64,000 bases of DNA from Sycobia sp. Sy_11 (Eukaryota; Arthropoda; Insecta; Hymenoptera; Epichrysomallidae): assembly GCA_018907035.1 (NCBI GenBank), contig JACCIC010000062.1, forward strand, positions 1,452,501-1,516,500, read 5' to 3'. Position numbers and translations under genes: made by a program. Shown piece by piece: positions 48,341 to 62,620 of the stretch (its first letter is position 1; each line of letters begins with the position of its first letter). Below the pieces are notes generated by a model. It saw only the letters and a list, made by a program, of their open reading frames with translations. It did no database searches and was not told the origin of the DNA.

Positions 48341-49430
48341 AGGTTACAATTGAAATTTCACATTTGAACGGAAATTATTTTCTTTTGTTTTAAGGATTGA
48401 GTATACTCTTGGGATTATGCGAATAATTGTTTGAGAAATCATATTGTGGTTGTGCATTTCGATTTGTAACTACTTAAATTAAGCGCTCAACTCTGTTATT
48501 TGTGAAATATATTGAGAAATTTACATCTTGCATAATATATATATTTGTCCATAAATATAAATATAAATATATATTTGTTCATATTGCAGTTCATTAAAGT
48601 GTAGTAGCCTGTATATACGCATGGTCCATGGGGACCGGTTCAATTGTCAAATAAAAGCTTTATGCACACTCAATTTTTGAATATAATCTATATTTTTGAG
48701 ATATAATCTACTGTAAGTATGATGTATTATATATTATTGACTGCTCAAACCGTATTTTTTATTGCATATACATATCAATGAACGAGCACGTTCATTTCAT
48801 CTTCAGGAATCAGGTGTGCTCTACTTTTACAAATTCTTTTTAAATACAAATTCAAAAACTATATGTTCCACGCATTAAATTGTTATATATACTTAAAACA
48901 TTAACATTATTTATAAGGGCGTATAGACGAGTCACAACGATCTTATATTTCTCAGATGGAGAATAAATGATAAGAGCTAAACATGTACTGAAATTGGCAA
49001 AAGTATCAGAGCCTTTTTAAATTTAAACCACTATTGTTAATGAGTTTTTAATTCTACAATGTGTCGAAAATTTATTGTTAACATCCATATTGTTATAGCT
49101 TGTTAATTTCGAAGCTAACGGGTTGTTCTATTTTTAAATAAAATTAAGAACAAGAAATTAATGTATCTTTAATTGCAAACTTTTGTCTTTCGTATAATGA
49201 CAAAATTGTAAGTAAAATTTCTTCCCTATATGCTGTATAATGCTATATAATAAGCTCTTAATAAATTACTAATAATCATAAGAAGTTTAGGATAAAGGAT
49301 TCAAATTTTTGTGGCTCGGAAAAACTCTGAGTTATAAAAGACGTTGTAACAAATTTCTCACTCTGAGAATTATTTAGTCATGTTTAAAATTTAATATAAA
49401 GTAATCTTTCGTTTCTGGGAATAAGACTTA
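48340..49430. other. AT-rich non-coding stretch
   Basis: AT-rich with a short repeated ATATATATTTGTYCATA unit near 48535-48582. Otherwise nothing seen. Confidence 0.55.
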
Positions 49431-49711
49431 ATAGTAGTTCGAACTACTCAGACAGAGTGGCAGAAGGATAAAGATAGCCGGATACCAATTCCCGCTGGAG
49501 CTCCTTCCTCGTCGCTCTACTCGCTGAAAGCTCCGAATTAGCGGGCAAAGGCGACCGCGCGCAGCTGCTCGCGCATCACTGTCTCCGACGAGCACCCGCG
49601 GACGCGATGCAGTTTGCAGCCGCGAACCGAGCAAAAAGGTGGCAGGCGGGAGGTGGAAGAGGGCGACGCTTGAGTGGGAGAGCGAGCGACCGAGAGGGCG
49701 CGAGAAGAGGA

Positions 49712-49744
<33 letters not shown>

Positions 49745-50060
49745 GAGAGAGGAAGAGAGAGTATCCGCGCAACCTTCAGCCGGGCTCCCTCGAGGGCGTC
49801 AACTGCGCCTGTACGCGAGCGGGCTCTGGATTCGTAAATCTTCGCCCCGCGTGCGGGGCCGGCCGGCATGTTGCTCTTTGGCGCGCGCAAGAATTCGACA
49901 TTCGGACGGAGCACGAAAGAGCTCCGGTCGTTGGCGCCTCCTACTCCTGCCCTCGAGATCGATATTGCGGCGAGGTGCGTAGATGTCCGATCTAGAGGTC
50001 GATGCGAGATTTGGGCGATGACTCGGTTCTGAGATCGACTACAGAGGGAGGAGATTCGTT
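49430..50060. other. GC/CpG-rich island
   Basis: CpG-rich with a trinucleotide run. Overlapping frames of 76-118 codons on both strands are composition-driven and match nothing known to me. Confidence 0.6.
49714..49745. repeat. (GTA)n trinucleotide repeat
   Basis: GTG units pass into about nine GTA units, inside a GC island. Confidence 0.95.
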
Positions 50061-50064
50061 AAAG

Positions 50065-51581
50065 ATTGTTATGTAAGGATTTTGCCTGTTTGCGAACAGT
50101 GCTCGATCTTTAAAGTAAACCGTTAATTGTATGCAATCACTATAAAGCAGAAACTGATATACAATTATTTTTACACATCCAGAAAATTCCTTTCTTTCTA
50201 AATTTACGTTTCAAGTCTTGTAATGATTCTGGTCATCCTGGCAAAGCTTACCAAACTGTTGCGGTAACTTTTCTCGATCGTTTTTTTCAATCGAGTGCCT
50301 TAACCGATTACGTTTTAACCTGGCTCCCTAGCACGGCAGACAATAACAGTTAAATTTTGATAATTGCATATGATCGAATAATTTATATCGACGTTCTGAA
50401 ATAGCCACTTATCTTAATAACCAGAAGTTGGATTAATTTTATCACTTCGTCATAGAGAGAAAGAACAGCGCTGTATTTTTAGAAAAAAGAATTGTGTGAA
50501 AAAAGCATTTTGCAAGTTTTTTTCGCATACTAAAATTTATTTACGGAAATCTGTGTAAAAAATCAAGGGTAGTCAATATATGTGAAATGTTCTCTTACTT
50601 AGCAATACACGAAAAAATCTATGCATTGTTGTTAATTGAAATAAATAATTTTGCTTGAAATACTTTTGTTAGGAATTATTTGGCTGCGACTTCGTGTTGA
50701 AGCGATACACATTTTATTACTGTGCACGTGAAATGAAAGAGGTTGTACAACGATGCAAAAGCATCAAAGGAAAAGAGCAGTTAGTTTTTAATATTAAATG
50801 ATAATTTTTTTGCCGTAATTTTTTTCATCAACGATCTCGCAAGCTCTGCTGACAGACTCCCCTGGTTTTACTACTTATTTCATAATTAGAAAAAACTGCC
50901 AATCTCGTTCCCCGATAAAAAATAGCGCTGTGCAACTAACTTATTTCATAATGACTGAAATTATTACGCGATACATGCGCGTTGATTTCGTCTTGGGTTT
51001 ATAAATGACTTTAAAAATGAACATCTACGAGTATCATCCGATATCACGAAAATATACTTACGAAAACAGTTGTTAAATGAGACGTGACGCAAATCGCTTG
51101 AATTGTTTCGAAGCCACCAAGTTATTTAGCAAAAATCGATAATTAGTATATCGAATTGGTTCAGTGACACCTGACGCAATCTGAATCCTCCACAGTAGAA
51201 ACGGACGATCTAAGGTTAAGCTGTCGGATAAAATTCATAAGTATCGTTGTATTTTATTAAATCGTCCAGGTTTTCTTATACGTATTTCCCGTACATTCTT
51301 ATGTACCTTTTAAAATTCTTTTTGTTTATGTACAAACTGTTGAGCTAACATTGATTCGATAACGATTAATGCCGGACGATAATAAAATATAAGACTGATA
51401 TCACATCGTATCTTCGAGAATCTTTTTCGATTGTTGAAACCATGTCGACACGATATTTCTCATATAGGTGTTGTATATATTTATTGAATTCTAGGGATCT
51501 GCCGTCACGAGCGCAACAAGGGAGGTTCTTGGGAGTGTTCGAGGAACATCCCCTACTTTGTTATGGACATTGCAAGCTGTG

Positions 51582-51640
<59 letters not shown>

Positions 51641-52600
51641 AGCCTTTTCGTAAAAAACGATTTTAAGCAATTACGGTAGTTTTTCCATAGAACATGACAA
51701 TACGTTGATATTGTCCTAAAGCATGTCAAACAATCAAGTAATACTTCGTGTGCATAACAATATTCTAGATAACGTTAAACCATATAAATTAATCTAGCAA
51801 TTTATAAGTGAATAATGTATAAAATAAAACTACATTCTAAGAAATAGAAAATATTGATTTTTAGTAAAGAACACCCATGTCTTAACTTGCATTTGAATAG
51901 TTATTTTTCTTTTGTTTACTTGAGTTATATGATTTGATCAATAATACCGATACAGTTTGTTATTTTTTTCAATGATATCAATTGTACATTAAAACGATCG
52001 ATATTTTTCGATATCCATGTCTATACAAGTCCCTTCATTTATCATATCTTATTATTGCGGAAACTTATCTTTATCAGTGACCAGTTCAATAATCTGAAAA
52101 AAAAAATTATGAAAAATAATAAATTATCAAATTTAAAGTTACGTATATAAACAATTGTTATTACTATAATATATTGCAAAAACAAGAACCAATTAATCAT
52201 GATAAAACAAGCATATCCGATTTTGCAATTTTGATTAATATTTTTTTATGGTTTTCTTTGTTTTGTATACAGAATTAATACCAAATTATTTTATGCTCTT
52301 ATTTGCCTGTGTATATGAATAATGTACTCGATAGAATATAAAGATAAACAAGAAACTTATAGATATAGTAGATTATGTAGTGCACGTACACAACGAAAAA
52401 ACCCCTTTTTCTCTTGCTTACAAGTTGGTATTACTATATTGATGTTGAACTTTAACTTTATGTATATATGTATATAGATTTGATCAACTACCTCTTCTTC
52501 ACCTACGAAGTCTGTCGCTTTCGCTCTTTTTTTTCCTCTAAATAATTGTTTAACTTTATACGTGCTTCTTTACTATACTATCAAGCTTCCTGTACTATAT
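50065..52600. other. AT-rich non-coding stretch
   Basis: AT-rich and stop-dense, with a TA microsatellite. Otherwise nothing recognised. Confidence 0.6.
51584..51637. repeat. (TA)n microsatellite
   Basis: About 26 uninterrupted units. Confidence 0.98.
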
Positions 52601-52619
52601 AAATACAGATGGGTATTTA

Positions 52620-53252
52620 ACGCACACGCAAAAGCACTGCTTCCCGCGCGTAATGAATGGCGTGACCCTCGGACCGATATTATACATCCTACATATGCGT
52701 GTGCGCGCGCGCGTGTCTGTGTGCGTTTATAGAGAGAGGGAGAGAGAGAGACGAATTCGCCCAGAAAGAATCGAGGCAAGCAGCGAAAAAGGGCAGCGGG
52801 TGAGGGGTGGAGGGAGCGAGAGTGCGCTGCAGACGCAGTTGAGGCGCGGGCGGCGCGTCGGCAACCACCGCTCTGCCTTGAACCTCGCTCGCGGTGCATT
52901 GCCCGTCGCTCAAGGGCGTCCGCGCGCAGCTCTCCCCTCTCCAACCATATCCCTCCGGCTTCCCTCTCTACGACGGCCGCCCGGGCGCGTGCGGCCTCCC
53001 CTCCTTTACCCCTTCCGCACCGCCGTCGGCGTCGCGTCGCCTCGCTCGTTGTATGTGTACATGTGTATGCGCGTACAGCACGCGCGCGCGCGCAGTCGTC
53101 TCTCTCCTTCCCCCGCTCTGGCTCCGTGGAACGCTGGAGTTTCCCCGCCTGCACCGCTCGCACGCGTTCTGCTCGGTCGGAGGGGGCGCGCGCATACCGT
53201 GTGTCGCTCCTCTTGTCCCCGCTCGCTGTCGTTCGTCCCTTGCATATTTTGG

Positions 53253-53284
<32 letters not shown>

Positions 53285-54070
53285 TCTCTCTCTACACACG
53301 CACACGCGCAGACGTGACCCTTGTCCCCTGATGTCCTCTTTTCCATTATCTGCCTTCTCTCCTCCTCTTCCTCTGGACAGATCTGTGCATTACCCCGAAC
53401 ATAAGAGTACTCTTCGAGTTCAAGATGTTTTTGCCCTCTCCTGTAGCGTTATAATCGCATCGCAGCGGCAGCGGGTGTATGCCGATGAATTTTTGGGGAA
53501 TACGTCGGCAATACGAGTGGGCAGCGATATGGATACGGTGAACAATTTCTTTTTGGGAGCTTCCAGAGTCTAGCTCGGAGATTCGTCTTAGAAGACGGCT
53601 CGTAAGCGGTCTACAATGCACTCGGAGTGATCCGCGACCTCTCGTAACTGGGCGCTACTTCTGATATAAGAACCTGCAAATGAGCGACTCCGTGTAGTCC
53701 CGGCGTGCACCTCCCAAATACCGATGGAAGAGCTTTAGTATCCTCCTGTTTCACGCGGAGACTTTCAGAAGATTAACGGGCGTTCGATAAATCTACCGAC
53801 GCAGAGGCTTACCAACCATTTATAAGAACAGCGGCAGCGTCGCCCGTGCATTGCGCGGTGAAAGTCCGCGCTGCGCGGAAAAAATGAAATTTCTCCGCAA
53901 ATACGGAGCCGACGGGACGCTGCGCGGGGAGCCGCGCGGCCAGGAGGCGCGCATAGACCAAGCGCGGGTGAAAGAGGCGGCGGAGAAAAGTACCGCTGGG
54001 GAACAAGTGCGCCGGCCCACCAGCGGGATTATACGAGCGAAGATTGCGCAAGCCCACCCGACCGGCTAAT
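52620..54070. other. Largest GC/CpG-rich island
   Basis: CpG-rich throughout, with GA near 52730-52750, CG near 53080-53093 and CT near 53253-53292. Many frames on both strands remain open for up to about 306 codons, but they overlap one another and translate to low-information Arg/Ser/Pro sequence. I see no domain, no clean start context and no splice pattern that would choose one. Promoter or enhancer function is possible. Confidence 0.55.
53253..53292. repeat. (CT)n microsatellite
   Basis: About 19 CT units with one CC interruption near 53281. Confidence 0.95.
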
Positions 54071-54074
54071 CTTC

Positions 54075-55880
54075 TATCTCTTATTTTTTTCCTATAATCT
54101 TATATAGTACAAGGGATTTGGAGCGGGAAGAGCTTTCTTTCTCCATCTGTCGCGGACGCGTCGATTTTGATTAATTTTCTAGTTTATTAAGAATTTCTTT
54201 GTTTTTGCTGATGTTAAGTTTACAATCATTTTTATAATTTATTATCACGATGATTATCACTATTCTGCATAAATTATCTTTTCTATAATATAATTTGCTT
54301 AAAAAGGAGAATATAACGAATAATTTAACTAAAGAATTACGTTTTAGATTTAAATATTATTTTTTAATTTTATTAATTAGTTATAGTACCCCTTTTATTT
54401 CCAATGTATTAGAATAATATTGATTTTTTAATCATAATATACACTATACTAATGATTTAGTTATTTTCATTTCTATTAAAATAATGTTCAGATTCAATAT
54501 GACATTTTCAATTTAATTCATAAGTAGTACTAAAAAAACTTTCTAATCGGTATCAAATTTAACGTTTTTTTTTAACATTACACCTTCTACGAGGCCTTTT
54601 CATTAATTACATAATCTCTCCATTTTAGGTCGATATTTCAGATTATTTAAATTGCACATTGACTCTGGATTGTGGTATAGATAATTTCCTGCTATCATTT
54701 TGTGAATATTGATGAAAATTTCAATGTCAACAATTCTTTACGATAATATATCTTTGATATAAACGAAGTCATTGATTTCGTTCCACAATTTTTTTTATCA
54801 ATCTGCTACAATACTTTTAACTTCTCAACGAATTCAGCATTACTCTTCAAGTGAAAAATATTTACAATATACATTTTTTTACAAAATTCCTTGCGTAATT
54901 TTTTATTTATCTATATAAAATATACCTTATTTTACGATAATTTGACGCGCAATCTATACAGCGAGTATTTGCGTGAAAGTAGATTTGCAGCTTAAAATCG
55001 TTCAAACGTGTTTTGAGAGGCGAGGATTTTCCGCGCAGAGCTGTCAATGTGAGTTTTCTTATTAAAATAAGTGGTTAAAACGGGTGTGACATGAACAAAT
55101 TAAAGTTACATAGTTGTATAAGAGTATACGGAGCAACCATTGTTAATATAATATAATATATACATTATCGCGCATCAAATCATCGTAAAATAATGTATAT
55201 ATATAATCTGGTTTCAGGAGGTTAGTTTTTTTAATAGTTTTCAATATGGAGATCTATAAATATTCATCGCACTTTACAGGCAAGTGTCGCACAAGCGGTA
55301 ATCCATTAGTCATGCATATAGTCATCATACTAATGACGAGCAGCGAAAAAAAAAGATTTTAATTTTATTTGTATTATACAATGATTTTTTTCTCTAACTG
55401 GCCTACATGCATTTTACGAAATTAAATTAGTGAAAATCTTCTGATAAAAAACATTGGAATCGTGACGGGTAAAGCAATCGATGTTTTGTTGATTAGGCGT
55501 GTGCTTACGATTTGGATCGACAAAAAAATGAAATATTCTACCAATTGGTTAACGAAAATTCGACTAGTTTTTTCAATAGCATTTTGGTTGATTCAGAATT
55601 ACCAAGTACTATAAATTATAATTTTCCATTGTAAGTCACTATGAAAGAAGCTGTATATTTAAGAATATTATTAAAAAGAGCCACAAACCGATATACTACT
55701 AAGTTCACCTTGAGGTAATTGATTAGTGAGAATATGATGATGTTTCTCACTATAAAAGTGTCTTATAATATTAGTATTCAGATAGTGCTTGTCGAATCAG
55801 TATTTTTTGCCTGTAAAGAACACATTCTATAAGTGGCAAACATTCACCAAGCGTGTTCGAATCAGACATGATAACTTCAT
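54075..55880. other. AT-rich non-coding stretch
   Basis: AT-rich and stop-dense. I see nothing in it. Confidence 0.6.
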
Positions 55881-56278
55881 CCTGGCGCTACAACAAGCGA
55901 AGGAATATACGTGTATATATCTAGAGAAATCAGCTCGTACGCAGCAAGAGGTCGAAAACTACAAAAATAAGTATAAGTTTCGTATATATACACAAGGTGT
56001 ATATATACTGCATTACTCGCAGCTCTCTCGACGGGATCTTTTTGCCCGTGCTCATAAATACGCGCTATATATGGTGCGTTGCATTCCTCCGACTGTACAT
56101 ACACTATGTGACGCTGGAGACGCACGCATACGCACGCGACCGTGTATATATATGTACTATAAAGACTGAAGCGCGCACACAATGTTTTATATTATTATAT
56201 ATATATGTATACGTCGGGGCATTGAATAAGCGCTTGTACATCTCCTCGGTTGCGAGGGTAAGGTCGCTGCTGCTACTT

Positions 56279-56279
<1 letters not shown>

Positions 56280-56335
<56 letters not shown>
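56280..56335. repeat. (TA)n microsatellite
   Basis: About 27 units. Confidence 0.98.
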
Positions 56336-56337
<2 letters not shown>

Positions 56338-56534
56338 TACCCGAGAAAGACGGTTCGATCGCCCGTGCGTGTGGGCGCAAAAGGCGCGCTTCGAGAGAGA
56401 AACCTCCTTCGCTCGTTTCATGCGCTCCTGTGCGAGACGAAGCGGCTCGGTGACGTTGCGCACTGCCTCTCCGTTCGAAATACGCGAAGGCGATGAGAAT
56501 GGTCTATCTCTTTCTTTCTCTTTTTGTCAGCGGT

Positions 56535-56535
<1 letters not shown>

Positions 56536-56595
<60 letters not shown>
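56536..56595. repeat. (TA)n microsatellite
   Basis: About 27 units, the second such run in 320 bases, so the pair could mispair or recombine. Confidence 0.98.
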
Positions 56596-56598
<3 letters not shown>

Positions 56599-56689
56599 GG
56601 ACCGACCCGCGTCTTCAGCAATACTCATTTGGAATGGCGCCACGATAGCGCCTGTGCTACATTGTATATAGCATAAAAACATTTTTTCT

Positions 56690-57420
56690 AAAATATTTGC
56701 GTTTCGTGGAGATGAAGGCAAAGTGTGATTTATTCCTCCCTCAATGTCGAGGTTTCGTATAAATTAATTTCTATATCAATTAATTTTATTATCATATTTA
56801 TTTACTAATCAATTTTTATGACGGATCACAACTGGAAATAAAAAATATACTATGACAGTTACAAGCAAAAAAAAAATTATAAATAAATATCTTTCGTTAG
56901 CGCATACTAATTAAAACAGATCATTCATTAGGCTATACGTTGGTAAGGAATAAAGCGTTCTGTGTTTCCTTGTTGGATATCTTCGTATGGAATGTTGTGC
57001 GATAGTTCGTAAGCTACTATTATTAATAGACTATTGAGCAAGAATACCAAAATCTATTATAGGACATCTATAACAAATGCACTAGCAAATTCAACACCAA
57101 CATAATACTTTCATTTATTCATAAACATGTTAGCAACAAAGTTTGTAAGTTCAACAAATTGGAGGAATCCACCGAAAATAGCTATGAATTAATTTCAAAT
57201 TTATCAGATTAACCGAAATGTTTTTTTAAGTATGCTTTTATAATACCAATACGTAGGGACGAGCAGGTAATGCATTATGCATTGCCAGTTAATCTGCAGT
57301 AAAGTGCCGAGTCTTTCGATTGCATTATTATTTTTTTGCCGATAAGAGGCATTCATTTTTCCATTCCTCTTCCCAAAAAAATCTAGCTACTTTAATAAGA
57401 TAGTAATTGTATTCTGATAA
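56690..57420. other. AT-rich non-coding stretch
   Basis: AT-rich. The only notable item is the palindrome AATGCATTATGCATT at 57269-57283. Confidence 0.55.
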
Positions 57421-58230
57421 TATCCCGTGGTTAGAAGTTGGTTGATACCGTACTGCACCGCTGTTGGAAGCATTTCACTTTCATTCCAGCGCGATCCACA
57501 GAGCGTCTATTTTTATCCACCACCGAGTGCATACAGAGCCACAGACGCACGCTTGGCCAAGTTTAAAAAAAGACGCACTGGAGGCGCCCGATGTCTGTTC
57601 TTCAAATTCGCGTTAAGCGTTCGATGCGCGCATCGTCGACATGCAGCGCCCGTCGCATCGGGAGACGTAATTGATTGTATTATACGCCGCAACCCTACGC
57701 CCTCCCCCGTCGACGTTGTTTTTATATTCATGCCGCGGCGCGGGCGCACGCGGATCGCAGCGCCACTTCGTCGCAATTTTTCGTCGCGGCGTCCTCGCTT
57801 TCTTCTTTACGGTCTCTCTCTCTCCCTCTTCGTCCTTCGATTTCCGTATGCACGCACCTTCGAGACAAAGACCAACAAGATAGTACGAAAGACGAAGAGA
57901 GAAGACGGCATGGAGAGAGGAGGGAGTGAGAAGATTCGCTTACAAATCGAGAGGAGTAAAAATGGCGGGGAAAAGAGCCGAAGCAGGCGGAGGAGTTGGG
58001 CGTGAGTAAAAACGAAACGCGGACAAAGAGGAGTCTCGCGCGTACGTACATGCGTAAATATAACTAGCGTGGGCGTTTGCGAGTTCAGGGCGAAAAATCA
58101 AGTTGAGCGAAGCTCTCTTTTTCTTTCTCTGTGCTTCTATCGAGGACGGTGCGTGCCTTCCGGCACGGAGAATCGGTTCAGTGGTTTTGATAAGAAAAGT
58201 CGATCACGACAAAGATAAGAAAGAATTTAT
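57420..58230. other. GC/CpG-rich island
   Basis: CpG-rich with a 192-codon plus-strand frame (57427-58005) that overlaps other long frames on both strands. The translation is Arg/Ser-rich without a domain I recognise, so I do not call a gene. Confidence 0.5.
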
Positions 58231-58234
58231 TCTT

Positions 58235-58500
58235 TTTTCTCGGTTTACGTATGTAAAAATTGAGACACGATCTATGAATTGCTGTGCATACAACGTTACC
58301 TTTTTGGTTACCTATATATAACATATATATATTTACAACTCTATATTTGTCTTTCTTTATTCGTGGGAATAATAGATCAAGTTTGCAGGATCGTGTAAAA
58401 TAATGCATTTCTTTCTCATTTCTTAAAAAAAACCATCATATAATAAGATACTCTGCTGTTCAATATTTTGCATGAGTTTTATTCATTGCTGAATAATAAT
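58235..58500. other. AT-rich spacer
   Basis: AT-rich with nothing recognised. Confidence 0.55.
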
Positions 58501-58865
58501 TAGTATGTTGCTTACGAGCGTGCGGAAAACGAAATTTCTAAAGCAAGGCTACGACCTCGCGTCCGATGAGCTCGTCTGTATCTACTTCATAGGCGCGGAG
58601 TGGCGACCGAAAAGCAAATCTTCCGCCGAGCCGTACGCGCATCTCGCTGGATTTACAAACATTCCACGGTCGAGCAGAACGGTAGAGGCGAGAGAGCCTC
58701 GTTTGCATTGGATAAGGACGCGTGTCCTGCGGGTACGCGCGCATAATCCTGACTCTTGCCCCCTTCTCCCACTCTATCAAGGTCGCTCGGTTTCCAGTGC
58801 AATCGGGAGAGGCTTACGCCAGCGCAACAAAGAGCATTCCAGGAATCGCTTGTCTCTTTCCCCTA

Positions 58866-58868
<3 letters not shown>

Positions 58869-58934
<66 letters not shown>
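58869..58934. repeat. (CT)n microsatellite
   Basis: About 32 uninterrupted CT units. Confidence 0.98.
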
Positions 58935-58939
<5 letters not shown>

Positions 58940-59215
58940 ATCTCCACTCCTTCTAGTCTCGAGGAGAAGGGATGTGAGGGTAAAGCAAAAGTAGCGAGAA
59001 CTCACGACGAAAAGAGAGAAGGAGAGAAAGAGTGAAAGAAAGGGAGTAGGGAAGAGTGCAAGAGGGAGGCGGAGAGGAAAGTAGTTGCTGTATATTGCGT
59101 TGCAAGTGACGCACCAGCGCACTTAGATTGCATAAGAGTGCAACGGTTGTTTTCGTTCTCACTTTCGCGCCGGCTGCATCAAGTGCGCCAGCACTCTCCC
59201 ACTTCTCGCAACTCA

Positions 59216-59216
<1 letters not shown>

Positions 59217-59246
<30 letters not shown>
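59217..59246. repeat. (CT)n microsatellite
   Basis: About 14 CT units. Confidence 0.95.
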
Positions 59247-59484
59247 ACTCACTTACTCCATCTTTCTCCAGCGCCCTTTCTTCCCTTTTCACGGCTTCCT
59301 ATACACAGCCGTCGTGCACCGCGGCTTCATCGTATATAGTATATAGCAAGTACGAGCGCAAATTTAACGTGTCAGGGATACAAAAATTTCGCCCAACGAG
59401 GCCGCGCGACGACGCGACTCTGCAAGGCCTTTTATTTCCGATGGGGTTGCACCAGTTACAATTTTAGTCGATTCGATATTACGA

Positions 59485-61160
59485 CTGAACGACATATTTG
59501 GCTGCTGGAGAGTCAGGCATGCGAAAAAAAATTTTGCGCTGATTGGCGGAGTTTTCAGTACTAACTGTTGCTCAACTCGGATTACAGATAAGATTCATTT
59601 CATTATTAATGAAATTCACCTTTATAATTCTTATATTATAATATAGAGTTTCAGTCAATTTACAAATATTTTAACAGGAGCAACAATATTACACTTTAAA
59701 TTTTAAACTGCATAAAAATAAAGATCTCCGGAATATTCTGTAAAGAATATATACTCAAGACAATAATTTACCCCATATAATAATTTTTTTGCAAATAAGA
59801 AATGTATTTTCTAGTCAAAATTATAAGAACACTGAGTAACTTGAACAGTCAACAAATCTAAAAAGTGACTATTTGTTCTGATTAAATTATGGGCATTGTA
59901 TTAGAAGTCGTAGTAGACTTTTTTATTAGAAGACTTTTTTTATTCCTGCCTACGTACGTAAGCATACGCATAATGAAATTAGTAGAAATATCAATAAATT
60001 AAGTAATGGAATTAAATTAAGTGAAAATATCAGACCAACAAATACATCAAAATGAACTTTCAAACACATTACTACTTGAGTATTAGAATGTATTTGTACT
60101 CAATAAAATATTTTTCATATGTACTCTCCATCAATATATTTCATGGTATACCTTGATTATATGTTACCTGCAGTTTAATATTTATATATTTTCTGTACTC
60201 TTTAAATCGTTTTATTGTTTGTTGGTTGTTGTGTTTTGTTGCATTGTGTATATTTTAAATTTATAGCACATCCTATGTTGGTCTATCTTTTAAGGAATCT
60301 ATTTTTTCTCATAATCTATAACCAATTATTTGTATTGTTCTTCTATACTATTTATCAATAGCTTTCGGTTCTTAATTTATTTTTTTGATTGTGAAAATAG
60401 CCTTATATATATATATATACTGACCTTCTTTTACATTCATGTATTCTTTGAGATTTTCTTGATTTGATCTGTAGCATCTCTGCTGAGGTTGTATTACATG
60501 TTCATATTACTCTTATCATGTCTTTATGGCATGTGTAACTTGTTTGATCGTTCTTTTCTTATAAAAAATTGCCAACTAGCTGATAACATAACGAGTAATT
60601 GATCTAAATGATCTCGTCGCTCAGTGAGTACGATTTTCCAGAATATAATACAAACCACCAAATTTTTGTCAACGAAGTTCAAAAATGAAAACGAAAAACT
60701 ATTAATTACTTATACATAATCAATCTTATATGCAGATGAATTACAACTTATTGGTGGAGATTAAGAATACAATAAGTAGTACTAAGTAATAATAATGTGT
60801 TAAATTGTAGGAACAAGATATTTAAAAATATTGAGTATTAAGAGATATAAATTAGTATTCAGTTCTCAGTTGCTTTCTTCGTCATGTTTATATTCATTGG
60901 ATATTAAATTGTTATGCACGTTTTCCTATTTAACAATTGTTTTGATATGCATAACTAAGGCAGATTTCACGAAAGCGTACCGAGAAACTGATCCAAATGT
61001 AATTTTTTAATATGTTTAATAAATAAATAACATGAATGAGCAAATACGGTAGAGCAAATGATGCTAAATTTTAGTCATAAACTGCTACAATTAACCGAAA
61101 AGTATAGCATAGACTTCGGTTCAACGGCTAATATAAGCAGCTCGAAACAAAGCTCCATAT
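59485..61160. other. AT-rich non-coding stretch
   Basis: AT-rich. From about 60180 to 60550 the plus strand is T-rich and the minus strand A-rich, which might hide an old insertion, but no motif was recognised. Confidence 0.5.
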
Positions 61161-61920
61161 AATTCTTAGATCGTAACAATCTATTCTATATCGGAATGGC
61201 CGGATAAACGCAGTCGTTTCAATAGTATGATCAAGGATGTGTTGTCACTTGTGCGAGGCCACGCAATGCGACGCGGTTCTGCTCATTTGTAGATTTTTCA
61301 TTAGTCAAACTCACCGTTAAACTCCATATTGTTCCAAGAAAGGAGCGAGAAGAAGATTGAGAAATTTGAACGTTCGAGCGAACGATGCAGCGCGTATGTA
61401 TAGGTCTGTGCTAGGATTAAAGCACTTTTTCGCCTGTAAAGAGAATATCTCTAGAGCAGAATGTAGACAAGAACACGGAAATGAGGAGGATCGAAAAACA
61501 AAAAAAGAACCATGCGCTTCGCAGGAACAACGAGCGAGGGACATTCGGAGGATTCTCCCTTTCATTCATCTGGATTCAAGTGGTATATAGAATACGCAGA
61601 CACACCCACACCCACATAAGCGCGCGCAAATGGGCACGATATATAAGCGTGTAGCAGCGCACAAATGCAACCAATGAGCTGGATCAGTCGTCGCGCAGGG
61701 CTTTAGTATTATGTACGGGAGGAGATCACACACGGCTCTTATCGCGCCCTGCGTACCTATGCGTGTATGTATATATGCAATGTATGACGCACTCTACCTC
61801 CCTTTCATTCAGTCGGCACGTCTCTTGCAATCTATCTCATCCTCGCCTACTTTTCTTCGCGGTGTGAGACCACGCGTGTTTCTGTGACAGACTCACACAC
61901 ACACACACACACACACACAA
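61160..61920. other. Moderately GC-rich island
   Basis: Overlapping 77-82 codon frames on both strands match nothing known to me. TATATAAG at 61640 and TCAGT at 61684 and 61809 are promoter-like words at the wrong spacing. A short CA run closes the block. Confidence 0.45.
61891..61919. repeat. (CA)n microsatellite
   Basis: About 14 CA units. Confidence 0.95.
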
Positions 61921-61924
61921 ATAT

Positions 61925-62620
61925 GGATATTTCTGAATACGTGGACATTTTTCATGCAAATTGTTTATTGCAAACTATTCATCTGCCGAATTTTTTTTGT
62001 GTTATAATTCTCAGTTTCTCATTTTAACATCTGCCATGTCATTTTCAATTAATATAAAATAAATATAAAATAATTGTTTGAGCCGCTTGAAACATTAACT
62101 AGAAATTTTTATATTGATGCGATTTTATTCTATTGATTTTTATATTGATTTTTATAATAAGGTAAACTTGACGATGATGAAGTAATATTCACAGAGCATA
62201 TTGTTAATCTACCCTGACTATTATTAACTAACAAACTGAGGTATGCAAATTTCAGCATTTTTGCTAGTCGTAGAATAAATCTATCATTTATATCCTTCTT
62301 CATTTACTTAAGCGGCAAGATTAAATAAAGATAACAGTTGGAATTTTCCTTTGTTATACAATATTCAAGCTCTAACGTTTATAACGGTGGTTATAAAAAA
62401 GGCTCACCGCTTTACCGAACAGGCATAATTAGCGTACTGACCTTCTATATATACTAGCAAAAGAAACTTCCATCACGATTAGGCAGAAAGTCATACGTTA
62501 TAATATATGCAAAGCTCGGTATAGAAGCTGATTCAATTGTAATATTCGAAGGTCGACGTATTCGATCATCAATTTATTAATCAATGGAGAAACAACGACT
62601 TTTATTGCATCATCGACCGC
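61925..62620. other. AT-rich non-coding stretch
   Basis: AT-rich with a small tandem ATTGATTTTTAT repeat near 62125-62155. Otherwise nothing seen. Confidence 0.55.

Larger units (their letters stand above)
55880..56680. other. Mixed GC/TA block with two TA runs
   Basis: CpG-rich segments (56340-56490) alternate with TA runs. The frames of up to 224 codons across it consist largely of YIYIYI and are artefacts. Confidence 0.5.
58500..59480. other. GC/CpG-rich island with CT runs
   Basis: CpG-rich at 58540-58850 and 59150-59420, with two CT runs and a purine-rich segment between them (58960-59080). Open frames are repeat-driven. Confidence 0.55.

Noticed and set aside
52653..53573. 306-codon plus-strand open frame
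   Set aside because: It overlaps long open frames on both strands in the most GC-rich block, and its translation is Arg/Ser/Pro-rich with a CT-driven SLSLSL stretch. No domain or splice pattern supports it.
55997..56671. 224-codon frame with YIYIYI repeats
   Set aside because: It is translation of two TA microsatellites and the DNA between them.
57427..58005. 192-codon plus-strand open frame
   Set aside because: It is the longest clean frame not built on a microsatellite, but the residues are low-information, competing frames overlap it and no family is recognised.
61640..61813. TATATAAG with TCAGT words as a second promoter
   Set aside because: Spacings between the TATA-like words and the initiators are 40 bases or more, not about 31.
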